The translations under genes were made by a program, and so were the position numbers. The notes below the pieces were generated by a model. It had not been told where the DNA came from. It did not search any database and saw only the letters and a list, made by a program, of their open reading frames with translations. This document shows positions 53,734 to 64,000 of a stretch of DNA of 64,000 bases, piece by piece. Numbering within the stretch: the stretch's first letter is position 1; every line of letters starts with the position of its first letter. The DNA comes from Rhabdophis nuchalis (taxonomy: Eukaryota; Chordata; Lepidosauria; Squamata; Natricidae). Location: assembly GCA_039707465.1 (NCBI GenBank), contig CM077643.1, positions 376,147,919 to 376,211,918 on the forward strand. Reading direction: 5' to 3'.

Positions 53734-54237
53734 GTGGACCAGAGGAATGCTGTCGATATAATTTACTTGGACTTCGGTAAGGCATTTGACAAAGTAGACC
53801 ATAACCTACTATTAGATAAAGTAGAAAAATGTGGGTTAGAAAGCATCACCATCAGATGGATTCGCAACTGGCTGACCAACCGCACTCAACGTGTAGTCCT
53901 CAATGGAACTGCATCTACATGGAAGGAAGTATGCAGTGGAGTACCCCAAGGCTCTGTTTTAGGCCCAGTACTCTTCAACATCTTCATCAATGATTTGGAT
54001 GAGGGGATAAATGGGGAACTCATCAAATTTGCAGATGACACCAAGGTGGCAGGAATAGCCAACACTCCAGAAGATAGGCTTAAGATACAGAGGGATCTTG
54101 ACAAACTTGAACATTGGGCACTATCTAACAAAATGAAATTCAATTGTGAAAAAAGTAAGGTTCTACATTTAGGCAAGAAAAACAAAATGCACAGGTACAG
54201 TATAGGTGGTACCTTGCTCAATAGTAGCAACCTTTGA
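53734..54237 (+). pseudogene. CR1 reverse transcriptase palm domain (167 codons)
   Basis: Contains the RT motifs in order: 'IIYLDFGKAFDKVDHNLLL' (motif A region with the first aspartate), 'SGVPQGSVLGPVLFNIFIND' (motif B), 'KFADDTKVAG' (motif C, F-A-D-D form with both aspartates), and 'NKMKFNCEKSKVLHLGK'. A frameshift after 'GGTLLNSSN' ends the frame. It is the only CR1 here that keeps the catalytic box; the endonuclease is absent, so it is inactive. Confidence 0.92.
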
Positions 54238-54832
54238 GAGGGATCTTGGAATTCTAGTGGACAACCATTTAAATATGAGCCAGCAGTGTGCAGCACCTGC
54301 CAAAAAAGCCAACACAGTTCTAGGCTGCATAAACAGAGGGATAGAATCTAGATCACGTGAAGTGTTAATGCCACTGTATAGTGCCCTGGTAAGGCCACAC
54401 TTGGAATACTGCATATAGTTTTGGTCGCCATGATGTAGAAAAGACGTGGAGACTCTGGAAAGAGTGCAGAGAAGAGCAACCAAGATGATTAGGGGACTGG
54501 AGACTAAAACATATGAAGAACGGTTGCAGGAACTGGGTATGTCTAGTTAGATGAAGAGAAGGACCAGGGGAGACATGATAGCAATGTTCCGATATCTCAG
54601 AGGGTGCCACAAAGAAGAGGGAGTCAAACTTTTCTCCAAGGCACCTGGGGGCAGGACAAGAAGCAATGGGTGGAAACTAATCAAGGAGAGAAGCAACTTA
54701 GAACTAAGGAGAAATTTCCTGACAGTTAGAACAATTAACCTCTGGAACAGCTTGCCTCCAGAAGTTGTGAATGCACCAACCCTGGAAGTCTTTAAGAAGA
54801 TGTTAGATAGCCATTTGTCTGAAATGGTATAA
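54206..54832 (+). pseudogene. CR1 C-terminal coding region, with stops
   Basis: Continues after the frameshift with '[17 protein letters not shown]' and '[16 protein letters not shown]'. In-frame stops occur after 'HLEYCI' (54418), at the 'RC' codon pair and before '[13 protein letters not shown]'. The end 'LWNSLPPEVVNAPTLEVF' and 'SHLSEMV' is intact. Confidence 0.9.
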
Positions 54833-55031
54833 AGTTCCTGCCCACGCAGGGGGTTGGACTAGAAGACCTACAAGGTCCCTTCCAACTCTGCTATTGTATT
54901 GTATTGTATTGTATTGTAAGATGTTAGATAGCCATTTGTCTGAAATGGTATAAGGTTCCTGCCCACGCAGGGGGTTGGACTAGAAGACCTACAAGGTCCC
55001 TTCCAACTCTGCTATTGTATTATTGTATTAG
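54803..55031 (+). repeat. Tandem duplication of a CR1 3' end
   Basis: The segment 'agatgttagatagccatttg' through the (tattg)n tail occurs at about 54800-54917 and again at 54918-55031, joined in the tail. Confidence 0.88.
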
Positions 55032-55324
55032 TATCGGACAAAACCCCTACCACCCACCATGAAAGCTGGAATGCCCACTAGTGGGCGGTAGGGACCAGGT
55101 TGACTACCACTAAGTTACATCCTTTCCTGGGCATTGTGAGGCTCTGTGCACAGTCACTCATGCCCTGGTCATCTCCCAGTTAGATTTCTGCAATGTACTC
55201 TTCATGGGGCTACCCTTGAAGAGTATTTGGAAGCTACAACTGATACAAAACTCAGGAAGATGGAGAGTTCTGGAGGCTCCTTGGGTGGCACATGTGACAC
55301 TGCTATTCTTCACTTCATGAATAT

Positions 55325-55517
55325 GTTACAGCATCCCCACCGTTATGTGATCAAAATTCGGACCCTTGGCAACTGGCATGTATTTATGACCGCTGCATGT
55401 GATCACCTTTTGCAACCTTCTGATAAGCAAAGTCAATGTGGAAGCCAAATTAACAGCTGTCTTGTTTAGCCATAGAAATTGTGGCTCAATTGTGATCATA
55501 AGTCAAGGACAATTGTA
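55325..55517. mobile_element. TA-target MITE fragment, 'caggtagtcc' family
   Basis: 'gttatgtgatcaaaattcgg', 'cttggcaactggcatgta', 'ataagcaaagtcaatgtgga' and right terminus 'atcataagtcaaggacaatt'. Left end truncated. Confidence 0.7.
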
Positions 55518-55519
55518 TT

Positions 55520-55582
55520 GGTCATCGCCTTTGCAACTTTAAGTCCTTTAGGACTTAAAGTTGCAAAGGTTGGGGACCCCTG
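55520..55582. mobile_element. Short palindromic hAT MITE
   Basis: Stem 'ctttgcaactttaagtcctt' / inverse, right end 'ggttggggacccctg'. The left terminus is degenerate and no clear target duplication is seen. Confidence 0.6.
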
Positions 55583-56336
55583 CTTTAGGGCATGGGTCCA
55601 GAGTATCTGAGGAACCTCCTTATCGCTATGGAACTAACCTGCCCCACTCATTCTAGCAGGAAAGGCCTACTTCAGATCCCATCGGTCACAAAATTTCAAC
55701 TGGCAGAATCCAGGAGAAGAGCCTTTTCTGCTGTGACTCCCATCCTCTGGCATATTCTCCCATCAGAGGTGAGGTCTGCTCCTACCCTCCTGACCTTCCA
55801 GGAGGGCCTAAAAAGGTGGCTCTACTGCTTGGCCTGGGGCCCTGGCAGTGGTCTGCTACTGGCAGTGGCTGATGGAGAAGAGTAAATTCAACCAAGAACC
55901 AAGATGATGGGCAGCCCTCAAGCTGCCCATCATTTTTTTATTCTCATTTTAATGGGTTTTTAAGCACTTTTTAACTTCTGATTGTATTGTAAGCTTCCCA
56001 GAGCTGCTGTGAGATGGGCGAGATATTTAAATGAATAAATAAAGGTTTTTTTTCCATGCTTTTTATACTAGGCATAGGGATGATCTGGATGTGTACTTAA
56101 ATGTGATTGTCAAGCATTATTCTTAACACCTTTAGGCCTTGACCACATGGCATGGTATTCTTCCTCCCTACACACACACATTCCCCTGTTGGTTATTCCA
56201 GCAGTATGCTAAAGGAGAGGCCACCACTTGAGTCCCTAGTGCCACCATTAGCCGGTTCTATTTCCTGACTCTTGACTAATGGCAGAACTGATTCTGAGAG
56301 CTGCATTCCTTTACGGAAGAAAACCTGACGCTGTAG

Positions 56337-56887
56337 CATGTTAATGCCACTGTATAGTGCCTTGGTAAGGCCACACTTGGAATATTGCATACAGTTTTGG
56401 TCGCCACGATGTAGAAAAGACGTGGAGAATCTGGAAAGAGTGCAGAGAAGAGCAACCAAGATGATTAGGGGACTGGAGACTAAAACATATGAAGAACGGT
56501 TGCAGGAGCTGGGTATGTCTAGTTTGATGAAGAGAAGGACCAGGGGAGACATGATAGCAGTGTTCTGATATCTCAGGGGTTGCCACAAAGAAGAGGGAGT
56601 CAAACTATTCTCCAAGGCACCTGGGGGAAGGACAAGAAGCAATGGGTGGAAACTAATCAAGGAGAGAAGCAACTTAGAACTAAGGAGAAATTTCCTGACA
56701 TTTAGAACAATTAACCTCTGGAACAGCTTGCCTCCAGAAGTTGTGAATGCCCCAACCCTGGAAGTCTTTAAGAAGATGTTAGATAGCCATTTGTCTGAAA
56801 TGGTATAAGATTCCTGCCCACGCAGGGGGTTGGACTAGAAGACCTACAAGATCCCTTCCAACTCTGCTATTGTATTGTATTGTAAAT
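56337..56887 (+). mobile_element. CR1 LINE fragment, 5'-truncated
   Basis: Starts at 'catgttaatgccactgtata' and encodes '[20 protein letters not shown]' to '[11 protein letters not shown]', a TGA, then the remaining C-terminus and 3' end 'gttggactagaagacctaca' with (tattg)n. One stop inside the former frame. Confidence 0.92.
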
Positions 56888-57245
56888 ACTTTGTTAGTAA
56901 TAGAAGAAGGATAATTTCAAATTGTGCCACTGGTTTGATGTTGCTAGAGAAGAAAGTCATCAAGAAGGTAGGAGAAGGTCTACTCCTTTGGTAAGCCTTT
57001 CCAATCAGTTGGAATCTGGGAACTGATTTATGTCTCTAACCCTACTACTCTGATTAGAACTAAGCTGTGGGGTTATAGCTCTGGCTCAATATACTGAAGT
57101 CCTGCATTTGAACTTTGTGTGGGCCGAAAATAGAGAAATTAAATAGTGTCCCTTTCTCAGGTAAAGGAGAAAAGTACAACCTAATCCTATGCATTACTTG
57201 GGAGAAAGTCTTGTTTTCAGTGAGGTTTTCCTTTAACACATACAG

Positions 57246-57370
57246 CAGGGATGTCCAAACTTGGGAACTTTAAGACTTGTGGACTTCAACTCTCAGCCAG
57301 CATAGCTGGCTGGGGAATTCTGGGAGTTGAAGTCCACAAGTCTTAAAGTTCCCAGGTTTGGACATCCCTG
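57246..57370. mobile_element. Palindromic hAT MITE, 'cagggatgtccaaac' family
   Basis: 125 bp, perfect 8-bp duplication ACATACAG (57238-57245, 57371-57378). The left arm lacks ~10 bp ('cagaattccc') relative to 15547-15681. Its target is the left end of the Tc1-type element at 57376. Confidence 0.95.
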
Positions 57371-57375
57371 ACATA

Positions 57376-57574
57376 CAGTATATCACAGAAATTAACATTA
57401 ATGGCTCTGTGTTGCATTATTTTGAAGGGACAGCACATTTCTACTGTTATACAAGGTGTATACCCACTACTGTACATTGTAGCCAAGTGTCATTTCTTCA
57501 GTGTTGTAGCATGAAAAGTTATACTTAAATATTTACAAAATGTGAGGGGGTGTACTCACTTCTGTGATATATTG
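57376..57574. mobile_element. Tc1-type MITE
   Basis: 199 bp with inverted ends 'cagtatatcacagaa' / 'ttctgtgatatattg' between TA dinucleotides. The right end 'tgtgaggggg' / 'tgtactcacttctgtgatat' resembles termini of Tc1-like transposons well known from fishes. No transposase remains. Confidence 0.8.
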
Positions 57575-57576
57575 TA

Positions 57577-58130
57577 TGTGGCAGTTGAATGTTCATTTAC
57601 TGTAGTTTTAATAACATCCTAATTATTCTGTCTGATGCATCTGCCATGCTCTACTTATCTATTATTTTATTTATTGCATTTCCTTTCAACTTCTCTAAAA
57701 GTTCAAGGCAGAATGCTTGGATAACTCCCACAACTGTTATCTCTGTGAGTAGAATAGGTTAAAGGAGTATAACTAACTAAACTCAATTATCAGCCAGATA
57801 ATTGTGGGTGATTTTTTTTCTAGGAAAGATTGTTGTCCCACAGGGGATCTGAAAGCAATTTAAAAAAACAAAGTTTTACAATGTAAAATTGTAAAATTTA
57901 AAATTGTACAATTTAAACTCTCATCCTGTAGATGCCTTTCAAAAGCCACTTTACCTAACCCATTTTTCCAGATGCTTCCCTATGCTGGAAGTCAGAGCTG
58001 TTTTGCCCCCCAATCTCTCATGAACTCTAAAATTAGTTTGCCACCTTAGGTTCAATAAAGAATCCAAACCCATCACTAGTTTTGAAATTAGATTCATCTT
58101 CCAGTCAAATATTAAGTGGAATATACGAAG
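57577..58130. other. Unannotated spacer
   Basis: No gene or repeat recognised. Confidence 0.4.
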
Positions 58131-58766
<636 letters not shown>

Positions 58767-59104
58767 GATAGAAAGAGTTAATGTTCTACTCCAGGGCTGA
58801 GCATGTTTCTTTCTTTGCTACTGTTTCCCCAGAGACCTCTACATGTCCAGCGTAACTTAACACCAAACTGCTGTTGGCTAAACAGCACAAGGCCTGTGAG
58901 ACCAGGTTTGCAGCCAGCTCAATTCCCAGCCTTAAACTACAAGCACGGACAGCTACTCTGCAGCAGGGCAGAACCCCCAACTCCTTGTTCTGCATGTGAG
59001 CCGGGCAGGGAATGGGAGAGAAGCAGGAGACAGGGTGGCTCCAAAGCCTGAAACTGTAGTGTGTCATTTGTGGGATTCAGATGTGGGGTGGACTGTGTGT
59101 GTGT

Positions 59105-59136
<32 letters not shown>

Positions 59137-60108
59137 TTGTGTGAATTTGGACACCCAAGGCACAAAGCTCTGCCAAGTCTGATGAGTCATTGCGGTTTTC
59201 TTTGCAACTTGGCTGAGAAGACACCAGGTTATTGGGAGAGTTAAAACGGCAACAAATTTAGGGCAAATGGTCCTGTCTTGGACCAGGTGTTGTGTATTGA
59301 CATGACTTCCCCGCCCTGGCTGCAGAGCAGGAATGAAGACTTGGCACAATGCACCGCTCGCCCCTTTTAACTGAAGAGGAGAGAGTGCAAGTAAAACCAA
59401 ACACCCCACTTGCTGCAGGAAAATGAAAAAAAAAACCCACCCATCGCCATAAAGAAATGTAAAGGATACCAGTTGGAGCGCAAATAGGCAGAGGAAAGAA
59501 GACAGGCTGATACTTGTGATCCTAATAAAGGGAGAGGCAAGATTCATATGGAAGGGCTTAGATCGGAGCTGCATTGTGGGGAATGTTCCAGAAAGGAGCC
59601 AGGAAGGAAGGGAGGCAGGAAGTCAAAGTCAAGGAAGAGATCGTGGAAGGGAACTGAGGGAGATTCGAAAACTGGCACCAAAGATCAAGGCAGGGGTCAG
59701 AGCTGAGGTCAAACCAAGAAGAAAGGACACCCAGAAACAAACCCGCTTGGAAAGATTTTGTTGCTCAGCATTCATACTGGAAGCCCTTTAAGTATTCTGG
59801 CTTGTCCAGAAAATCCACGGGCCAAACTGGAGAAGAGTTGAGGGTTGGCTGGGAGCTCAGGAGATTTAATAGTACGTTACTCTTCCCTTAAGCTCTAAGG
59901 CTCACAGCACAGGGAAGTTACAGATTCAGAAGTTTCCGGTTTGAATCCTAACAGTTCCTGACATACACTGGTTTGGGCTTTATTTTGGCAGACTAAACCT
60001 CTGGAGAGAAGTTGGTGCTAGTGAAGAAAGATTGATGAAATAACAGCATGGGAAGAAATTGTTCAAAGGTGATCTTATTATGCATGGGCAGTAAAGGAGA
60101 AGACTGAA
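58767..60108. other. Unannotated spacer with a Z-DNA-type repeat
   Basis: Contains the (gt)n-(gc)n-(ac)n repeat at 59093-59135. A 91-codon frame at 59516-59791 (Arg/Glu-rich) has no recognisable domain or splice context. Confidence 0.4.
59093..59135. repeat. (GT)n(GC)n(AC)n self-complementary microsatellite
   Basis: 'tgtgtgtgtgtgcgcgcgcg' passes into 'cacacacacacac'. Alternating purine-pyrimidine and palindromic, centred at about 59112. Confidence 0.95.
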
Positions 60109-60284
60109 GGTGGGATTCACTTACCTTCCCTACTGGTTCGCAAATGGGAGCGCGCTCACGTGTGCACTGCCTTCTGCGCCTTCGCAGTGCTCACGCATTA
60201 CGTTGGGGTGGGTGGGCGGAGCTTCCCCCAGCCACCACTAGTGGTTCCCTCGAACCAGAGAGAACTGGCTGAATACCACCTCTG
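60109..60284. mobile_element. hAT MITE, 'ggtgggattc' family
   Basis: Ends 'ggtgggattcacttacc' / 'ctgaataccacctctg'. The right 8 bp GACTGAAC match GACTGAAG on the left if the first bases (CA) of the left end are lost. Confidence 0.7.
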
Positions 60285-60556
60285 GACTGAACAGTATGCT
60301 TCAACTTTCATAGAACAAGTGATTGAGGTAACAGAGATGCAATGAAGAAAGGGCTGATTTGTACACACAATCTGTACACATGCCAGTATGTATTGTTTAT
60401 TCATTTTTTATTTATTACATTTAAACACCCCCCCCCCATCTTGTTGATTAGGGCAACTCTGGATAGCTTGTGTTCTTGATTTCAGTTTTACAGATTATGT
60501 GAATCCAGCCACTGTGGATTATCAACAATGATTTTATGGTTTAGCAATATATATAT

Positions 60557-60795
60557 GAGAGTCAGTTTGGTGTAGGGGTTAAAGCACCAGGATAGAAACC
60601 GGAAGACCATGTGTTCTAGTCCCGCCTTAGGCTTGAAGCCAGCTGGGTGACCTTTGGGTGTTGCTCTCGCTGAGCCCTAGGAAGGAGGCATCGGCAAGCC
60701 ACTTCCGAAAACCGCTGCCAAGAAAACTGCAGGGACTTGGCCAGGCAGTTTCCAGGAGTCGAGATTAACCTGAAAGGAGAACTCAACAAATTGTA
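60557..60795 (+). mobile_element. Sauria-type tRNA-derived SINE
   Basis: 'gagagtcagtttggtgtagg' with A-box 'taggggttaaagcacc', B-box-like 'gtgttctagtcccgcc', 'gaagccagctgggtgacc', 'ctgccaagaaaactgcaggg' and a decayed 3' 'caggagtcgagatt' matching the BovB-like tail of this SINE class. Confidence 0.88.
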
Positions 60796-60999
60796 ATGTG
60801 CTGAAAAACTATGGTTAAAACAAACGGTAGCCTAGTAGCACAATATGTGAACCTCCCCCGTGTCTTGTCGCTGTTTGTGCATAATTAATTTATAAAAATC
60901 AGGTTGTGCTTAATCCAGTGTAAATGGACATAAACATCATTTTGAACGATTACATTTCGTTTAATTCCATCTTCTGTTAAGATCTAGAAGGGGAGTGGG

Positions 61000-61401
61000 C
61001 AGGAGTGGGCTACTGGAGGTTCGCAGGGGTTCAGGAGAACCTCTAGCTAAGATTCTGTGCAGTTCGGAGAATCCCCAAATCCCACTCCTGGCTGACCCCG
61101 CCCAGGAGTCCTCATGCAGCCCATTTTGATTGCAGGTAAGTGCAAGACCCAAGCGGAGGCTTGGGGAGGGTGAAAAACGGGCCTACCAGAAGTTCAGGAA
61201 GGCCGAAAATGGGTCTGGAGCCTGGGGAGGCCATTTTTGTCCTCCAGGAGGCTCAAGGAAAGCCTCTGGAGCCCGGGGAAGGCAAAAACACCGCCCTCCG
61301 GGCATGGTGCAGGAGGCTGACTAGGCCACGCCTACCATGGCTACGCCCACCCAGCGACCAGGCAGAGAACCCCTTGCTACAATTTTTGAAGCCTACCGCT
61401 G
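61000..61401. mobile_element. hAT element, 'caggagtgggctac' family
   Basis: 402 bp, ends 'caggagtgggctac' / 'gaagcctaccgctg', 6/8 duplication GGAGTGGG/TGAGTGAG. The interior matches 1-230. Confidence 0.72.
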
Positions 61402-61594
61402 TGAGTGAGTCTCCTTATATTGAAGGTTGCTGGAAGAGAGGGACTAGTTCAAAGTCATTCAGAAGAAGAGTAGGATTTGCCCAGTACTATAATGCACGGC
61501 TCCTCAGCCCCCGGGACATGCACCAGCACTGGGCCACGGCATGCCAGAAACCAGGCCACGCAAACAAGCAAAGCCCCATCTGGATGCTGGCAGC

Positions 61595-62060
61595 ATATTT
61601 ATTTATTTATTTATTTAATTTATTTATTTGTTTGTTTGTTTGTTTGTTTTTCATATTTATATCCCGCACCCATCTCCCACAAAGGGACCCAGGGTGGCGC
61701 ACAGGAAAATTAAAAATACAACTATACAAATATACAAAAATACAAAGACTCTTAAAACTAAATTAAACCCAACCCTACGCTAAAACATAATTAAAAAACC
61801 CCAAATTAAAATTTTGCTCAACTAAAAGTCAGTTTGGTGTCGGGTAATTCATGCCAGATGAAAAAAGTACGTTTTTAGGCACTGGCGGAACAGGCGGAGG
61901 TCGGAAATGACACGGAGTTCGGGAGGTAGATCGTTCCAGAGGGTTGGGCCTACCACAGAGAAGGCCCTTCCCCTGGGCGTCGCCAACCGGCATTGCCCGG
62001 CCGACGGCACCCGGAGAAGACCCTCTCTGTGGGACGAATCGGACGTAGGGACATCACCCT
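61595..62060 (-). mobile_element. L2 LINE 3' end (minus strand) with (TTTA)n/(TTTG)n tail
   Basis: Reverse L2: tail (ttta)n-(tttg)n at 61597-61650, 'tatatcccgcacccatctcc', 'cccagggtggcgcacaggaa', then coding 'SVVGPTLWNDLPPELRV' and 'LRVPSAGQCRLATPRGRAF' up to about 62050. Confidence 0.9.
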
Positions 62061-63224
62061 TCCTCCAGTCCGCAGAAAAACCTCTCTCCATAGAACTGGT
62101 CCCTGGTCCCCAAAGGGGTTGGGGGGGGGCACTGCTATACATTATCAGAGTACTTAGCCGTAGGACCAAGTGAACCTCAGTTTCAAACCTAAGCAATAGC
62201 ACTTATAGGTTTCAGTTCTTGCAGCAATAAAGCAGATTTGGAGCAGGAATTTTCCTTCAGGAATGTTTCACAGTGATGAGAAGGGAACATTTAGTGAGCA
62301 GGCAGAGGGGAGGCGATGATGTTGGCCAGTTGGCACAACTACTTCTTGGCCTTCAAGGAAGCTTCTGAGCCTCTTGGCCTCTCTGCCTTCCTTCCGTCAT
62401 GGACATCCGTCTCCTGTTTATATTCCTAATAACGGGCTGGGTCAATCAGATGGTGGGAATCTATTTTGTGTTCCTCTCCTTAAACTTATTAAGATGGTTT
62501 GTGAAATTCTAGGGCTAGTGAATTCTCATTCTGTTGCACAGCAAGTAGTTCTAGATTTTAACAGCCTTGCTCTCCCAAATTTTATCATTTGTGCACAGAA
62601 TATATTATTAGGCACAAGTCCTAAGGGTGAGAGACAGACCATCATCACCAATAGAATTTGTGTAGCTGCTACTCATTTCAGTGGTGAAAATTAAGAGATA
62701 GAATAGGGCTTCCTGCTAAAATTAGGAAAGTTTTTTTTTTCATATTTCTTTTTGTCTTGGCAATTAACTTTTTTTTAAACTATTCAAGTGTACAAGTGGA
62801 CTAAGTAGTGTACACGTTTTAAAAAGTGCAAAAACAAAATAGCATTATACAGTATAATAAGGTGCTGTGATTTGGAAGAGAATTGTAACATTTGTCTGTT
62901 GTCCAAACCATACAAATCCTACCTAATTATGATGCTGAGGAGCGGGTCCAATCGCCTTTTTATAAAAGCAAATTAAAAGACAGGTCTTTCAGATAATGGT
63001 AGAGGTTGTTGGACGTAGCTGGTGTTGTATTTGTGCTATGCGGACTGAAATGCTATGTGAATTCAGGCACTGTTGGAGGTGAAATAAATACATTAAATAT
63101 ATTTATATTAAATATGTTAATATATTAAAGCAATATATCTTACATTAATACACACACATATATATAATTTATAAATTAAATATAGATTAAATACTAAATA
63201 CAGATTAAATATGCCTCAAATACA
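62061..63224. other. Unannotated AT-rich spacer
   Basis: No gene; T-rich and (ta)n/(ca)n patches at 62725-62780 and 63110-63180. Confidence 0.4.
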
Positions 63225-63227
63225 GTA

Positions 63228-63760
63228 ACTATGAGAGGGATCTTGGCGTTCTAGTGGATGATCACTTGAATATGAGCCAGCACTGTGTGGCAGCAGCCAA
63301 AAAAGCTAATATAATCCTTGGTTATATAAACAGAGGCATAGAATCAAAATCACATGAAGTATTAGTACCACTTTATGAAACCTGAGTAAAACCACACCTG
63401 GAATACTGCATCCAGTTTTGGTCATCATGTTACAAAAAATATGTTGAGGCTTTGGAAAAATGCAAAGAAGAGCAACTAAACTGATTAAAGGAAACTAAAA
63501 CTTATGAAGAACTGGTATGGCTAGTCTAGAGAAAAGAAGGACTAGAGCATAGCTGGCTGGGGAATTCTGGGAGTTGAAGTCCACAAGTCTTAAAGTTCCC
63601 AAGTTTGGACATCCCTGGACAAGAGTGACATGATAGAAGTATTCAAAAATTTGAGAGGCTGCCACAAAGAAGATGGGGCTCAAGTTATTTTCCAAAGCAC
63701 CAGAAAGCAAGGCACACTAGAAGACCTCCAAGGTCCCTTCCAGCTCTATTCTGATTGATT
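63228..63760 (+). mobile_element. Diverged CR1 LINE, split by a half-MITE and internally deleted
   Basis: 'gagagggatcttggcgttct' encodes 'ERDLGVLVDDHLNMSQHCVA', followed by 'INRGIESKSHEVLVPLYE' and '[19 protein letters not shown]'. After the MITE remnant come 'SDMIEVFKNLRGCHKED' and, after a deletion, the 3' end 'ctagaagacctccaaggtcc'. Frames are broken by stops and indels. Confidence 0.85.
63548..63617. mobile_element. Right half of a palindromic hAT MITE
   Basis: 70 bp equal to the right arm of the 'cagggatgtccaaac' family ('catagctggctggggaattc' to 'gtttggacatccctg'). Flanked by GACTAGAG / GACAAGAG (63540-63547, 63618-63625), a 7/8 duplication. Confidence 0.85.
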
Positions 63761-63770
63761 GAAGGTTCAA

Positions 63771-64000
63771 AAGGGAAACTCTACAGAGGGAATTGGCTGA
63801 TGAGAAAGATTGCAATACGTGGGGGGTGGGGGAGAGAGAGACTGGGAATGAAATGAAGAAAGCTTGTCTAAGAGGCAGGAATTCCAAGGAGCTCAGGAAA
63901 GAGTGATTTTTCCCCCTTCCTCCTCTGTAGGCTTCAAAGCAGGCTTGAGAAGCGAAGGTATTGAAGCTGCCAAATGAAATGAGCGTATCAAAGTAATGTT
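63771..64000. other. Unannotated window end
   Basis: No feature recognised. Confidence 0.4.

Larger units (their letters stand above)
53579..55031 (+). mobile_element. Rearranged CR1 LINE in MITE, segments out of order
   Basis: The block opens with CR1 C-terminal sequence (53579-53728: '[20 protein letters not shown]' to 'FKK'). It then jumps back to the RT palm at about 53730 and runs to the C-terminus and 3' tail at about 54917. The last ~110 bp of tail are then repeated (54918-55031). The order C-terminus, palm, C-terminus, tail, tail cannot come from one simple insertion. Confidence 0.88.
53164..55112. mobile_element. hAT MITE, 'caggggtagtcaacc' family, split by two CR1 blocks
   Basis: MITE pieces at 53164-53185, 53455-53578 and 55032-55112 are colinear with the intact copy 2674-2881. 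They lie within a perfect 8-bp duplication AGTTACAT (53156-53163, 55113-55120). The last base is A where CACTG is expected. The inserted blocks are CR1 in opposite orientations. Confidence 0.9.
55143..56043 (+). mobile_element. Older L2-like LINE fragment, interrupted by two MITEs
   Basis: Diverged L2 C-terminal coding ('TLMPWSSPS'-type to 'LGGTCDTAILHF', then 'GPEYLRNLLIAM', 'RRRAFSAVTPILWHILPSEV', 'KRWLYCLAWG') and a 3' UTR ending 'atgggcgagatatttaaatg' / 'aataaataaa'. The middle is replaced by MITE sequence (55325-55582). Confidence 0.78.

Noticed and set aside
59516..59791. 91-codon Arg/Glu-rich frame
   Set aside because: Low-complexity composition, no splice sites in phase, no recognised motif.

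Overview
This window looks like non-coding and intronic DNA from a squamate reptile, most likely a snake. The evidence is the repeat content. There are CR1 and L2 LINE fragments, two BovB (RTE) fragments, tRNA-derived Sauria-type SINEs, a Penelope-like element, many short palindromic hAT elements with 8-bp target duplications, Tc1/mariner-type MITEs, and several large microsatellites, some of them growing from LINE tails. No prokaryotic gene organisation is present. Most open reading frames are repeat-derived or low-complexity (TTTC, TTCC and ATT tracts read as protein).

Only one stretch looks like a host protein-coding gene. Four segments on the + strand (41959-42120, 44413-44479, 47942-48005, 48193-48200) have GT-AG borders and compatible phases. 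Joined, they encode the last ~99 residues of an unidentified single-pass membrane protein: a short ectodomain stalk, a ~24-residue hydrophobic segment, a Lys/Arg stop-transfer patch and a ~45-residue charged tail ending at TAA. A CpG-rich, repeat-free segment at about 30960-31740 carries two good splice donors on the same strand and is a plausible promoter/first exon, but I could not connect it to the membrane exons. A second CpG-rich patch lies at about 19540-19780.

Layout. 1-6.8 kb: hAT MITEs, an L2 with a 250-codon reading frame (3266-4232), an ATT/ATC microsatellite and an LTR-like element. 6.85-9.5 kb: a decayed Penelope-like element broken by an LTR, a CR1 and, within that CR1, an L2. 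9.5-15.5 kb: mostly featureless, with an LTR-inside-LTR-like nest and a mariner-type MITE. 15.5-17.7 kb: a long inverted repeat holding a hAT within a hAT, then a solo LTR carrying an acidic ORF. 19.8-26.2 kb: nested TA-target MITEs and several hAT MITEs with intact 8-bp duplications. 27-29.9 kb: a CR1 inside a Sauria SINE, BovB, and a second CR1 with an inverted 5' end. 31-33.3 kb: CpG island, then a BovB split by a MITE. 35-41.3 kb: hAT MITEs, old CR1, L2 and SINEs. 42-48.2 kb: the candidate gene with its repeat-filled introns. 50-57.6 kb: a hAT, a SINE, a hAT MITE split by two CR1 blocks, L2, CR1 and a Tc1-type MITE. 58.1-58.8 kb: a ~640-bp polypyrimidine microsatellite. 59-64 kb: a Z-DNA-type repeat, SINE, hAT, L2 and an old CR1 split by half a MITE.

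The main signal is transposition history. Nested insertions give relative ages. The hAT elements fall into two groups by terminal sequence, and each group has its own target-site signature. Family names rest on recognised sequence features, not on a database search.
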